In this document: piece by piece, positions 9,442-18,042 of the stretch
Numbering within the stretch: the stretch's first letter is position 1
Layout: every line of letters starts with the position of its first letter
NCBI GenBank assembly: GCA_937902875.1
Contig: CALFNL010000265.1
Location: forward strand, 1 to 42,701
Reading direction: 5' to 3'
DNA length: 42,701 bases
Source: an uncultured Bacteroidota bacterium
GTDB lineage: Bacteria > Bacteroidota > Bacteroidia > Chitinophagales > Chitinophagaceae
Made by a program: the position numbers and the translations under genes
Notes under the pieces: model-generated
What the model was told of the DNA's origin: nothing
The model's input: the letters and a program-made list of their open reading frames with translations, nothing else
Databases searched by the model: none

Positions 9442-9981
9442 ATGCACACCCGATCCGTAGCAGTTTTTTGTGGTTCCAGGCAAGGTGCCAGGCAGGCTTA
9501 TGCGAAAGATGCCGCTGAATTGGGAATGCTTTTGGCCGCGCTGGACCTCAACCTGATTTATGGAGGTGGCAGAATTGGGATGATGGGCGTTCTGGCCGAT
9601 TCCATGCTGCAACACGGAGGAAAAATTACAGGAGTGATACCCAGGATACTGGTTGAATGGGAACAGCAGCATGCCGGCTTAACGGAGTTGATCATTACCG
9701 AAAACATGCACCAGCGTAAAAAGACCATGTATGAATTGTGCGACGCGGCGGCAGTACTGCCGGGTGGATTTGGCTCACTCGATGAAATGTTTGAGATGCT
9801 CACCTGGAACCAATTGAATATTCACGATAAGAAAATTTTCCTTCTCAATACACAGGGATACTACAATTACCTGATCGCTCATATCAGGCATGCAGCGGCC
9901 GAAGGATTTCTTTACGATGAATTCGAGAAGCGGGTTTATTTTTGTTCTTCTCCCGCGGAACTCATCAACTGCCTTCCTTAG
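9442..9981 (+). CDS. LOG-family (TIGR00730-like) Rossmann protein, short form
   Basis: This 179-residue protein belongs to the short LOG group, which includes characterised cytokinin riboside 5'-monophosphate phosphoribohydrolases. It starts VAVFCGSRQG (7-14 region), has the glycine motif YGGGRIGMMG (40-49), an MHQRKKTMYE segment with the conserved Arg92, and the active-site motif PGGFGSLDE (107-115). Here Ser replaces the usual Thr. It is the only plus-strand gene in the first 12 kb. Its stop overlaps by four bases the stop of the convergent outer-membrane gene. Its physiological substrate is not known. Confidence 0.9.
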   Translation: MHTRSVAVFCGSRQGARQAYAKDAAELGMLLAALDLNLIYGGGRIGMMGVLADSMLQHGGKITGVIPRILVEWEQQHAGLTELIITENMHQRKKTMYELCDAAAVLPGGFGSLDEMFEMLTWNQLNIHDKKIFLLNTQGYYNYLIAHIRHAAAEGFLYDEFEKRVYFCSSPAELINCLP

Positions 9982-10547
9982 AAATTATAACCGATTGTAA
10001 AAAAGACTTTGCTGCCATAAGGTGATCGTGGATCCTGTACCAGATCGTACTGCAACATGGCTATCATAGCACCCCTTCCTGCCGGCAATACGCCACCGGC
10101 GCCAGCCAGAACAGAGGGCACAAATTTACCGGGGAGCTTTAGATTGGTGCCATCGGCTAATTTTCGTTTGCCCCAATTATAATTGAGTTCCGGCTGCATC
10201 TGCAACAATAGGAATTGTATGGGGTAAACCCGTGCAAAAACATTGACGCCTGTATTCCCAAAATTATCCCTGTAGGCTTCGGTATTGCTTGGGAAATATC
10301 TTGTTTTGAAACTGCTATAAATAAAATTTACTCCGGCTCCCGCAGCAAAATATTTGTTAAAATGGTAACCCACCTGAGGGGAAACATTTACCAGGGTGTA
10401 GTCGCCGAAACTCAGTCCAAAATTTCCTCCAAAAAAAAGTTTTGAAGGATCAAATCCCTTTTTTTCCACAGGCTGTTCTTCCTGCGCCTGCAAATGACCA
10501 AAGCAAACCGCGCCAAGCAACAGCATCATTGCGAAACATTTCTTCAT
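9978..10547 (-). CDS. Small outer-membrane beta-barrel protein
   Basis: A 189-residue exported protein with a clear signal peptide (MKKCFAMMLLLGAVCFG, cleavage near LQAQ). It has alternating hydrophobic strands rich in Gly, Tyr and Phe and ends in a terminal Phe (FFTIGYNF), as expected for an outer-membrane barrel recognised by the Bam machinery. An eight-stranded barrel of the general outer-membrane protein beta-barrel type is likely. Its ATG overlaps the stop of the upstream GlcD-like gene in an ATGA arrangement, so translation is probably coupled. No function can be assigned from sequence. Confidence 0.8.
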   Translation of the reverse strand: MKKCFAMMLLLGAVCFGHLQAQEEQPVEKKGFDPSKLFFGGNFGLSFGDYTLVNVSPQVGYHFNKYFAAGAGVNFIYSSFKTRYFPSNTEAYRDNFGNTGVNVFARVYPIQFLLLQMQPELNYNWGKRKLADGTNLKLPGKFVPSVLAGAGGVLPAGRGAMIAMLQYDLVQDPRSPYGSKVFFTIGYNF

Positions 10548-11956
10548 GTGTCAAATATTTTACCGGCATTCAGAATATTATTGGGATCGAATACTTTCTT
10601 GATCCCCCTCATTATTTCCAATTGATTGTTGTTAAAAACTATATTCATGTATTCTTTTTGAACCAGCCCGATACCATGTTCTCCTGAAATAGTTCCTCCG
10701 AGACTATAAACCAGTTCAAATAAGGCCCTCAGGCATTTCACCATCGCAGGATCCTCCAGGCTATTCAACGTTCCTTCCTTCCTGATTCGTATGTGCAGAT
10801 TGCCATCTCCCGCATGCCCATAGCAAACCGCATGAAAATCATATTCACGTCCCAGTTTCTTCACCCCCCTGATTAGTGTGGGTAATTCTGCCCTGGGCAC
10901 AACTGTGTCTTCTTCTATCGTATAGCCCTTCAATTTTACGGCTTCGGCAACCCTCCTCCTCAGTTTCCACAATTCTGCCTTCTGCCTTGCATCATCCGCA
11001 AAATAAACTTCTCCGCAATCGTATGCTGTTAAGAGTTCGCTAATTGATTCCATTTCACTCATGAGTGTGTCAGGATGATTTCCATCCACCTCTATGATCA
11101 GATGCGCTTCCGTATCATCGGCAATCGGTACGGGCGAACTGCCCAGCATCTCACTCACTATCTTCAATGCATCTATTTCCACCAGTTCCAGAGCACTGGG
11201 CGTAAAGCCGGCCCTGAAAATGGCGCTCACGGCCTCACCGGCCTTTTCCAGGGAACGGAATGGAACAAGCATCAGGAGATCATATTTGGGCAAGGGAATA
11301 AGTTTCAACACAATCCTGGTGACTATTCCTAATGTGCCTTCACTCCCAACCACCAGTTGGGTGAGATTGTATCCGGTTGAATTTTTCAAAACGTTCGCGC
11401 CAGTCCAAATGATTTCTCCACTGGGCAGCACCATCTCCAGGTTGATAACATAATCCCTGACTACTCCATATTTTACTGCCTTGGGTCCACCGCTGTTTTC
11501 CGCAATATTTCCGCCAATAAAACAGGAACCCCGGCTGCTCGGATCGGGAGGATAGAATAATCCTTTGGCTTTTACGGCATCCTGCAGCACTTCAGTGATT
11601 ACACCCGGTTCGGTAATAGCCTGCAGATTGCGCTCGTCAATATTTATGATGGAATTGAGCCGCTCTGTGGAAATAACTACCCCGCCCAACTGTGGAAGGG
11701 CTCCTCCGCTCAGTCCCGTACCCGCGCCCCGGGGGGTAACGGGAATCAAACGTCTGTTGCATATCTTCAATATCTCACTAATCTCATTTGCATTCCCCGG
11801 CCTCAATACCAGGTCTGGCAAATAATGCAGCATTTCCGTTTCATCCCGCGAATAGTTTTCCAGCGTTTCACCATCGGCAATTACATGTTCATCTCCTACT
11901 ATCTTCCTGAATTGGCCGATATCTTCCTGGCTGATCTTTTCCTTTACTGGGTTCAT
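10544..11956 (-). CDS. GlcD-like FAD-linked oxidoreductase
   Basis: The product resembles the FAD subunit of glycolate oxidase and D-lactate dehydrogenase, oxidising a 2-hydroxy acid to a 2-oxo acid. The 470-residue protein has the PCMH-type FAD domain in its first half: VTPRGAGTGLSGGALP, PPDPSSRGSCFIGGNIAENSGG and STGYNLTQLVVGSEGTLG. The C-terminal FAD-oxidase domain carries CYGHAGDGNLHI and SGEHGIGLVQKEYM, including the conserved His residues. I chose the ATG at 11956; a TTG six codons upstream also keeps the frame open. The single-chain form without GlcE/GlcF neighbours resembles D-lactate dehydrogenases, but the substrate is not settled. Confidence 0.9.
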   Translation of the reverse strand: MNPVKEKISQEDIGQFRKIVGDEHVIADGETLENYSRDETEMLHYLPDLVLRPGNANEISEILKICNRRLIPVTPRGAGTGLSGGALPQLGGVVISTERLNSIINIDERNLQAITEPGVITEVLQDAVKAKGLFYPPDPSSRGSCFIGGNIAENSGGPKAVKYGVVRDYVINLEMVLPSGEIIWTGANVLKNSTGYNLTQLVVGSEGTLGIVTRIVLKLIPLPKYDLLMLVPFRSLEKAGEAVSAIFRAGFTPSALELVEIDALKIVSEMLGSSPVPIADDTEAHLIIEVDGNHPDTLMSEMESISELLTAYDCGEVYFADDARQKAELWKLRRRVAEAVKLKGYTIEEDTVVPRAELPTLIRGVKKLGREYDFHAVCYGHAGDGNLHIRIRKEGTLNSLEDPAMVKCLRALFELVYSLGGTISGEHGIGLVQKEYMNIVFNNNQLEIMRGIKKVFDPNNILNAGKIFDT

Positions 11957-12172
11957 GTTTATAAATTTCAACAATGCATGTAAAAATCGGAAATGCTGTC
12001 CATTTCAGGAAATCCTGATATTTCTTCACTTTTTACCAGTTGAATCCCCGGCCCCCCTGGAATGGAAAGCTCCGGATCTCAAACCAGATAGAGCCCTTGA
12101 TTGGCCAACCAGCAAGACCAGCCTTGATTTCATTTTTTTTTCTTAAAAAAACTAAATGCTGATGCAACATTT

Positions 12173-12210
12173 TACGAATATCATCGTACTTTTATACGAA
12201 GGAAATCGTA
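12173..12210. promoter_or_regulatory. Phased TACGA/TCGTA operator-like array
   Basis: Four pentamers alternate in orientation at exact 11-bp steps: TACGA at 12173, TCGTA at 12184, TACGA at 12195 and TCGTA at 12206, each pair separated by 6 bp. This gives overlapping 16-bp palindromes with one half-site per helical turn. The array lies 30-67 bp before the ATG of the repeat protein. It covers a TACTTTTA element (12187-12194) resembling the Bacteroidota -7 box TAnnTTTG. A cooperative dimeric repressor, such as a BlaI/MecI-type regulator, is a reasonable guess, but no regulator gene is in the window. Confidence 0.6.
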
Positions 12211-12239
12211 TTAAATCATTCAAAGTAAAAATAGCCAGT

Positions 12240-13010
12240 ATGACACAAAAAAAATCAATGCAAAGAGCCATAGTATCAGGAGCACTGGCGGCCTGCCTGG
12301 GCATAAGCTCCATGGCCTGGGCTTTTCATGAAAAAGTGCCATATCATTCGGGGAATCCGATTCCGGGAACACGCGTTCCCATTTCCGTTAGTGATACCAT
12401 TCCGTCGGAAAAAAAGATTCAACAAAAAGTAGAATCGGAGGTGATTGACAGATCCATGGAAGAAATTAACCGGGCCCTGAAAGACCTGAACATTGAATTG
12501 AAAAAAGTGGATTTGACCGATTTGCGCCTGGAAATGGGAAAAGCGATGAAGGAGATTGACATGAAAGATATCCGTGTTGAAGTAGAGACTGCCTTGAAAA
12601 ATGTGGAATGGGATAAGATACAGGATGAAGTTAATAGAGCCATGAAGGATGTGAAAGTAAATGTTGACCTTGACATCGTGCAAAAAAGCCTGGAGGCCAG
12701 CAGGGAAGCATTGAAAGAAAATTGGGAAAAGGCCTGGAAAGATGAAATGAAAAAAGCCGGAGTAGAAATGCACCGCTTAAAGAATTTCCTTTTGGGCCTT
12801 GAAAAAGACGGATTGATAAAGAAGGGAGAGCCCTATACAATTGAGATCAAAAATGGAGAACTATTCATCAACGGCAAAGAACAACCCAAAAATATAACTG
12901 ACAAATACCGGAATTCAGAAGAGTACAAGAGCTATTTCAAAAAAGACGGAAATTTCAAAATTAAATCAAACGGGAAAGATGATCAGGAAGATGATGATGA
13001 TCTGATTTAG
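12240..13010 (+). CDS. Exported protein with 16-residue helical repeats, unknown function
   Basis: I do not recognise a named family. The 256-residue product has an N-terminal hydrophobic segment (about 11-28, ending SSMAWA) that looks like a signal peptide, then a charged helical body and a very acidic tail (DDQEDDDDLI). Residues 94-141 are three contiguous 16-residue units of pattern D/K-I/L-x-x-E-V/M-x-x-A-M/L-K-x-V/I. A related unit is at 71-86 and a decayed one at 142-157. Near the C terminus, GELFINGKEQPKNITDKYR resembles a segment I recall from the periplasmic ends of Bacteroidota M56 (BlaR1-like) peptidases. This is from memory and unverified. I chose the ATG at 12240, which places the signal peptide correctly. 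The phased operator lies directly upstream. Confidence 0.75.
   Translation: MTQKKSMQRAIVSGALAACLGISSMAWAFHEKVPYHSGNPIPGTRVPISVSDTIPSEKKIQQKVESEVIDRSMEEINRALKDLNIELKKVDLTDLRLEMGKAMKEIDMKDIRVEVETALKNVEWDKIQDEVNRAMKDVKVNVDLDIVQKSLEASREALKENWEKAWKDEMKKAGVEMHRLKNFLLGLEKDGLIKKGEPYTIEIKNGELFINGKEQPKNITDKYRNSEEYKSYFKKDGNFKIKSNGKDDQEDDDDLI
12519..12662 (+). repeat. Three tandem 48-bp (16-residue) coding repeats
   Basis: Three in-frame 48-bp units encode residues 94-109, 110-125 and 126-141 of the exported helical protein. They share spaced Glu, Ala-Met/Leu-Lys and hydrophobic positions but have diverged in DNA sequence. A further unit lies at 12450-12497 and a degenerate one at 12663-12710. Confidence 0.65.
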
Positions 13011-13288
13011 GATCAAGACAAAATGCGGGAGCCCTGATTTATTGCTTTCAAATTATGCTTTGCTGGCGACCGGTTTGCGTTTCCGCGATTCATTGAGAGT
13101 CATTGCCAGCAAGGGTTTTCCATTCATATTTTGGAATGAAGCCCGTGCTATTTTTTTTGTTAAATTTCATTGACCGAATATGGCGTTTGCAATAATATCC
13201 GGTTTAATATGTTCTTGCATGAAACCGGCGTGCGGCGAAACTTAAACTGAAAAGATCCTGCCGGGAACTCATACAAATATTATTGGGC

Positions 13289-13723
13289 ATGATCATCAGC
13301 AAGACAAGATTTTTCCTGCTGCTAATGGGGTTGGTGATCACTCCATTTCTTGCATATAAGTTCATATGGATCTTAAAGTCGGAAAAAACTATTGGTACCA
13401 TGTGCTTTGTTAGCAAGAGTTACAGTGGCCAAATAGTGCATGTTTTCTCTGTCATTAATTTTATCAGGGGCAAAGACACCATTTGGTTTCACAGCAATGA
13501 CAATATCCTGTTTCGCCGTGGAGAAATAGTTCCGGTAAGGTATCAAAGGCATGACCCCAATGACGCGAGAGTGGACATATTCGTTTCCATATGGGGCGAC
13601 ACACTGGGCTATGGCGGGGTGTTGCTATTGATAGTCATGATCATGTTCCTGCATCCGGAAGTGGTTCCCCGCGGTTCAATACTTTTGCTGATTACCAAAA
13701 AACCATTTATCAGGTTGTCGTGA
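13289..13723 (+). CDS. Small membrane protein, DUF3592-like
   Basis: This 144-residue protein has an N-terminal transmembrane helix (about 5-25, FFLLLMGLVITPFLAYKFIW) and a C-terminal one (about 107-125, YGGVLLLIVMIMFL). Between them is a beta-rich stretch whose pattern, with GEIVPVRYQRHDPNDARVD followed by a Trp-Gly step, resembles the DUF3592 family of unknown function. The frame starts at a TTG two codons earlier, but the ATG at 13289 is the likelier start. It follows the repeat protein by 278 bp and is convergent with uxaC. No role is assigned. Confidence 0.65.
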   Translation: MIISKTRFFLLLMGLVITPFLAYKFIWILKSEKTIGTMCFVSKSYSGQIVHVFSVINFIRGKDTIWFHSNDNILFRRGEIVPVRYQRHDPNDARVDIFVSIWGDTLGYGGVLLLIVMIMFLHPEVVPRGSILLLITKKPFIRLS

Positions 13724-13809
13724 TTCCGATTCATTCCGTCGGGCGCCAGCCTGCTTACAGGTTTGGTGAAACATATCATTTTCTATTCTCTCACATGGCT
13801 TCCTTTCAA

Positions 13810-15210
13810 CTACCAGTTAAAAAAGCTCTTCGCATTATAATAGCAGATATCGCCGACAATTTTTCCTATCCATGGAATATCTGCAGGCAATTCTCCTCTC
13901 TCTATTTCCTCTCCAAAAATATTACAGAGCAGGCGCCTGAAATATTCATGCCTGGGAAACGACAGGAAGCTCCTGCTGTCGGTGAGCATGCCCACGAACC
14001 GACTCAGCAAACCTATATGGCTGAGTGCATTGATCTGCCGTGTCATCCCATCCTTTTGATCCTGGAACCACCAGGCAGAGCCATATTGAATTTTCCCGGC
14101 AATGGAGCCGTCGTTGAAATTTCCGGTCATGCTGGCCATTAGTTCGTTGTCTGCCGGGTTAAGATTATAAAGAATGGTTTTTGTCAATTGGTTATTGCAG
14201 TCCAGGCTATCCAGGAACCTGGCAAGGGGAGCGGCATGCTGAGAGTCTCCAATGGAATCCCAGCCTGTGTCGGAACCCAGTTTAGCAGTCTGGCGGCTGT
14301 TATTGTTTCGCAGCGCGCCCAGGTGAAACTGTTGCACCCATCCCTTTTCCCAGTCCCATATGGCAAATTGGAACAGAAGGGCCGATTGGAATTTTGCCGC
14401 TGCTTCCTGAGATGGGTTATGACCAGATAGTATAGCCGAAAATATTGATTCGATCTCCTTTTCTGTATATTCTTCCAAATGCATCTGTGCTATTCCATGA
14501 TCGGATACATTGCATCCCTTTGAAGCAAAATAATCGTGACGCAACTTCAGAGCCTTCAGAAAATCTTTGTAGGAGCCAATGGAAACATTGCTAACGGATT
14601 CAAGCCTATCAACATAGTCATTGAACCGGGCGGCATTACTCACTTCCGCAGCCCTGTCTGGCCGGAAAGTGGGCAGCACTTTTATCTCAAACCCATCCCT
14701 CTGAATCCTGGCATGATGTTCCAGGTCAGATACCGGGTCGTCGGTGGTGCAAATCACTTCCACATTCATCTTTCGGAGCAGATTGCGAACGGAATAATCA
14801 GGGCCTTGCAGGAGCGCGCCAGTAGATTCGAAGATCTTTTTAGCTGAATGGAGATCCAGCAGATCATGAATTCCGAAATATCGCTGCAGTTCCAAATGGG
14901 TCCAATGATAAAGGGGATTGCGCATTGTATAAGGAACTGTAGCCGCCCATTGTTCAAACTTCCTGAAGTCTGACTGATTTCCCGTGCAAAAACTTTCATC
15001 AACACCATTAGTCCTCATGGCCCTCCACTTATAATGATCCCCGTTCAGCCAGGCTTCTGTGATATTTTTGAAGCTGACATCGGTGGCAATTTGGTCAGGA
15101 GGCAGGTGACTATGAAAATCAATGATGGGTATCTCCTTTGCATACTCGTGATATAACCTTTGCCCAGCCCTGTTGTGCAAGAGGAAATCTTCGTCCAGAA
15201 ATTTTTTCAT
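13810..15210 (-). CDS. uxaC: Glucuronate isomerase
   Basis: UxaC interconverts D-glucuronate with D-fructuronate and D-galacturonate with D-tagaturonate, the first step of intracellular hexuronate catabolism. The 466-residue product has the family's N-terminal metal-site motif IIDFHSHLPPDQIA and the conserved WRAMRTNGVDE segment. CTTDDPVSDLEHH, the loop of the amidohydrolase-like barrel, is also present, and the end WIGKIVGDICYYNAKSFF matches the family. Length is standard. It lies 24 bp downstream of uxaB on the same strand, so the two form an operon. No hydratase or kinase for the next steps is in the window. Confidence 0.96.
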   Translation of the reverse strand: MKKFLDEDFLLHNRAGQRLYHEYAKEIPIIDFHSHLPPDQIATDVSFKNITEAWLNGDHYKWRAMRTNGVDESFCTGNQSDFRKFEQWAATVPYTMRNPLYHWTHLELQRYFGIHDLLDLHSAKKIFESTGALLQGPDYSVRNLLRKMNVEVICTTDDPVSDLEHHARIQRDGFEIKVLPTFRPDRAAEVSNAARFNDYVDRLESVSNVSIGSYKDFLKALKLRHDYFASKGCNVSDHGIAQMHLEEYTEKEIESIFSAILSGHNPSQEAAAKFQSALLFQFAIWDWEKGWVQQFHLGALRNNNSRQTAKLGSDTGWDSIGDSQHAAPLARFLDSLDCNNQLTKTILYNLNPADNELMASMTGNFNDGSIAGKIQYGSAWWFQDQKDGMTRQINALSHIGLLSRFVGMLTDSRSFLSFPRHEYFRRLLCNIFGEEIERGELPADIPWIGKIVGDICYYNAKSFFNW

Positions 15211-15234
15211 AATAATGTTTAATTCTTTAAGGGT

Positions 15235-16737
15235 TCACACAATGCCTGTTGAAATCGTTTCGGCCACGCCTTTTTCCATCATGAGTTCCAGTTCTTTTTT
15301 CACCAATTGCGGGAAACCCTGAAGAAGAGAAAGATCATGGCCCCAGAGTTCAGTTTCCCTGAGCACCTGATCCACCAACCCCGATGGAGCCGATTGCCGC
15401 CAGATTTTGGAAAACCAGGCGGCCTTATCATCATGCAGCGCATAATATTTCCCATTCCGCAATCCGAAATATTTTCCATTTTCTTCTTTTTCGACCCGCA
15501 TGAACAGGATGTAAGCGGCGAATCCTTTTGCGAATAATGGGGGGGCCCCATGATAGAGATCATAATATTTCAGTAAGATTGGAATATCTCTCAATTTCAT
15601 CTTTGAAGAATATTGCAGGCTGATGCTAAGCCATTGGTGGTGGAGATGCGGATTGCGAAAACGATCCAGCACCTTGCCCCCAAAATCAAGTGCATCATTT
15701 TCCGGCACCGGGTATGGAATGGCTTTTGCAATTTCCCGCAGCATGATATCTTCTATGAATTGGCACATGATCTTATCATTCATGGCCTGCACTACGTTGT
15801 CGAAACCACTCAGGTAAGCCGCGGCGCAGCAGATGGTGTGCACACCGTTGAGCAATCGCAATTTCAATTCACGAAAAAGATTGATGTCAGGAGCCACTAT
15901 TACGGCCTTGTCCACGGCCGCAAAACTCAGCCTATCCGCCACTTTTTTATCTCCTTCAATCGCCCAGAGCCGGTATGATTCCGCAATAATCATCAATTCA
16001 TCTGTATAGCCCAATTCATTTTCAATGGCGTGTTTCACTTCATGTGCCGGCCTGCCCGGAACTATGCGGTCAACCAGTGAATCGCAAAACTGATTGCAGG
16101 TTTCAAGCCATTTTTGGAAATGGTCGCCTAATGCATTGCGCCTGCATAATTCCATTATGATTGCCTTCAATTGCTTTCCATTATTGCTGATGAGTTCTGT
16201 TGGTACCACCACTGTTCCGGATTCCTCGCTTCCATTGAAAGCCTTGTATCGCTCATACAGAAAAGCGATCAATTTTCCCGGGAATGAAGATGGGGGTTGG
16301 TCCCCAATATGATCATCGACCAGTTGAATGCCCACTTCAGTGGTATTGGAAATGATCAGGTTCATGTTTGGGTTATGGGCGCATTGCAAAATATCCTTCC
16401 ATTGGGTGGAGGCCTGGAGCACCCGGCTAACGGAGGCGTTGATAATATTTTCCTCGATCAATTGACCAGCTTCCATTCCCCGCACGCAGAGCGTATATAG
16501 TCCGTCCTGATTTGCGAAAGCAGCCGCATCTCCGCTTTCCGTGGATTTCACCATTACGATTCTCCCATTGAAAATGCCCTGCTTATTGGCCTGGTCTATG
16601 AAATAATCCGGAAGGCCACGGAGCAGGCTTCCTGTTCCAAATTGCAGTACCCTTTCAGGCAAATTCAAAATGTCCTCATTAGGTATTTCAATTTTCCCCG
16701 GCCTGATGTATTGCAGATTAGTTTTGGAAAGAATCAT
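15235..16737 (-). CDS. uxaB: Tagaturonate reductase (altronate oxidoreductase)
   Basis: UxaB reduces D-tagaturonate to D-altronate with NADH, the second step of galacturonate breakdown. The 500-residue product belongs to the mannitol dehydrogenase family. Its N-terminal dinucleotide-binding region reads RVLQFGTGSLLRGLPDYFID, and the family's NTTEVGIQ and PTELISNNGKQLK segments follow. Later come the Lys- and His-containing RLLNGVHTICCAAAYLSG catalytic region and a helical C-terminal domain. It is the first gene of the uxaB-uxaC pair and follows the unrelated PorP/SprF gene by 96 bp. The closely related mannonate/fructuronate reductase UxuB is the main alternative; pairing with UxaC and the sequence pattern favour UxaB. 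Confidence 0.92.
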   Translation of the reverse strand: MILSKTNLQYIRPGKIEIPNEDILNLPERVLQFGTGSLLRGLPDYFIDQANKQGIFNGRIVMVKSTESGDAAAFANQDGLYTLCVRGMEAGQLIEENIINASVSRVLQASTQWKDILQCAHNPNMNLIISNTTEVGIQLVDDHIGDQPPSSFPGKLIAFLYERYKAFNGSEESGTVVVPTELISNNGKQLKAIIMELCRRNALGDHFQKWLETCNQFCDSLVDRIVPGRPAHEVKHAIENELGYTDELMIIAESYRLWAIEGDKKVADRLSFAAVDKAVIVAPDINLFRELKLRLLNGVHTICCAAAYLSGFDNVVQAMNDKIMCQFIEDIMLREIAKAIPYPVPENDALDFGGKVLDRFRNPHLHHQWLSISLQYSSKMKLRDIPILLKYYDLYHGAPPLFAKGFAAYILFMRVEKEENGKYFGLRNGKYYALHDDKAAWFSKIWRQSAPSGLVDQVLRETELWGHDLSLLQGFPQLVKKELELMMEKGVAETISTGIV

Positions 16738-16818
16738 GGCTGTTTCGGCCCGTATTTAAGTAGAGGCGTCAAAAATTAAAACAAAAAATGGAATTCAGGT
16801 TCGTTTCTGCTATCAATC

Positions 16819-16826
16819 CAAAAATA
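16819..16826 (-). promoter_or_regulatory. Candidate -7 element for uxaB
   Basis: On the minus strand these bases read TATTTTTG, a full match to the Bacteroidota -7 consensus TAnnTTTG. They lie about 82 bp before the uxaB ATG and beyond the PorP/SprF stop. No good TTTG box is present about 19 bp further upstream, so this is only a candidate. Confidence 0.3.
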
Positions 16827-16833
16827 TTTCGGA

Positions 16834-18003
16834 TCAGAACCTTGGGACGGGGCATTGCGTTTGGCGAAGACTACCATTATTCACATTGTAGAATCCTTCA
16901 TGGATCAGCGCGAATTCAGAAGCCCCCTGCGCATTATTGTAGTTCTTGAGTGAAGAAGTAGTTGCATCAAAAGAGAATGTGATCATGAGAGATTTCCATT
17001 GGTAGCCGATCATTGGTATGAAAGCGTCACCGCCGCGGTAGTATAGTCCTCCTATCACCTGCTGTTCTCCGTCACCAGACAGGTTATAGTTGGCATGCAT
17101 GCCAATTGTAAATTCCCTGGACCTGGCCTGCGTTGTGAAATAAGCGCCGGGGCTGATGATTACCTGGTCGTTCAATTTCAATACAGCGTCTGCGAACGCG
17201 ATATATCTCCTTGGAATTTTATTGTCATAACCAGGCACATCATTGAAGAAGCTTTCCTTAGGCGCATTGATGTGTTGAACGGAGGCGCCGCCATGGAGGT
17301 AAATATTATCTGTTGGGAACCAGGCATAGTTGAGGCCAACCTGAACGTCCAGATAATTGATGCTTGTAGCCGCAAAGTTCTCACCACTTGGAGCGCCTAC
17401 GTCGAAAAATTTACCATTCCATTGATTGTCGTAAGTGAATTTGGTCACATCCACGCGTTTATTCGCCCAGCCCAGGTTAAATCCTGCAGACAGCAAGCCA
17501 GTGGATCCCAGCATCTGGTGATAGGCCGCGGATCCATATATCTTGGTAGAGGTGAGATTTCCACTGCCGGCAACATCATGCAAAATCACCCCGCCCAAGC
17601 CTACCCATCCGGATTCGAAGCGATCTCTGAAAACCTGTGCATCACCAAAAACGCTCATGGTCTTAAATGGAACCGGTATGCTGGTCCACTGTTGCCTGTA
17701 GTTGGCGCCCAACCGGTAGTCATGATCGGGCAGGAATCCGGTATTGGCAGGATTGGTAGTTAATGGTGAATTGAAGAATTGCGAAAAATGGAGATCCTGT
17801 GCATATGTGAAAGGACCATGACCAATTGAAAAGACAATACACAAAACCACCAAGAATGATCGCCGCCATCTGCCGAAGAAGGCGACGGTATATGCTCGCG
17901 GCTGTTTGTCCAAATGCCCTGGAAAAAGAGCAGCACCAGCATCATTTGCCAAGGCACCCGCATAATCTGGTATGTGAACAATTTTTTTCATAGTATCCAT
18001 CAT
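16834..18003 (-). CDS. PorP/SprF-family type IX secretion protein
   Basis: PorP/SprF proteins are outer-membrane barrels that help secrete or anchor type B T9SS substrates; SprF is needed for SprB in Flavobacterium. The 389-residue product has the mature N-terminal signature QDLHFSQFFNSPLTTNPANTGF, then LGANYRQQWTSIPVPFKTMS, and barrel strands to near the end. The gene follows the 1217-residue type B substrate gene by 39 bp, the typical pairing. Oddly, about 47 residues precede the hydrophobic signal segment (FLVVLCIVFSIGHGPFTYAQ). No ATG lies nearer, so either the leader is long or translation starts at a non-ATG codon. Confidence 0.9.
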   Translation of the reverse strand: MMDTMKKIVHIPDYAGALANDAGAALFPGHLDKQPRAYTVAFFGRWRRSFLVVLCIVFSIGHGPFTYAQDLHFSQFFNSPLTTNPANTGFLPDHDYRLGANYRQQWTSIPVPFKTMSVFGDAQVFRDRFESGWVGLGGVILHDVAGSGNLTSTKIYGSAAYHQMLGSTGLLSAGFNLGWANKRVDVTKFTYDNQWNGKFFDVGAPSGENFAATSINYLDVQVGLNYAWFPTDNIYLHGGASVQHINAPKESFFNDVPGYDNKIPRRYIAFADAVLKLNDQVIISPGAYFTTQARSREFTIGMHANYNLSGDGEQQVIGGLYYRGGDAFIPMIGYQWKSLMITFSFDATTSSLKNYNNAQGASEFALIHEGFYNVNNGSLRQTQCPVPRF

Positions 18004-18042
18004 TCCTCAAATCAAAACATTTTCATTAAAACGACGGTCACT

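Noticed and set aside
12276-12773. Long open frame on the minus strand opposite the 16-residue-repeat protein
   Set aside because: It is antisense to a better-supported gene, has a biased Phe/His-rich composition expected from the complement of Lys/Glu-rich helices, and lacks a recognisable domain.
13060-13112. 8-bp inverted repeat (TTGCTGGC / GCCAGCAA) between the two unknown plus-strand genes
   Set aside because: The arms are separated by about 37 bp and no T-run follows, so neither a terminator nor an operator is convincing.
17095-17763. 222-codon plus-strand frame inside the PorP/SprF gene
   Set aside because: It mirrors the real gene in another frame and shows no family motif or plausible start context.
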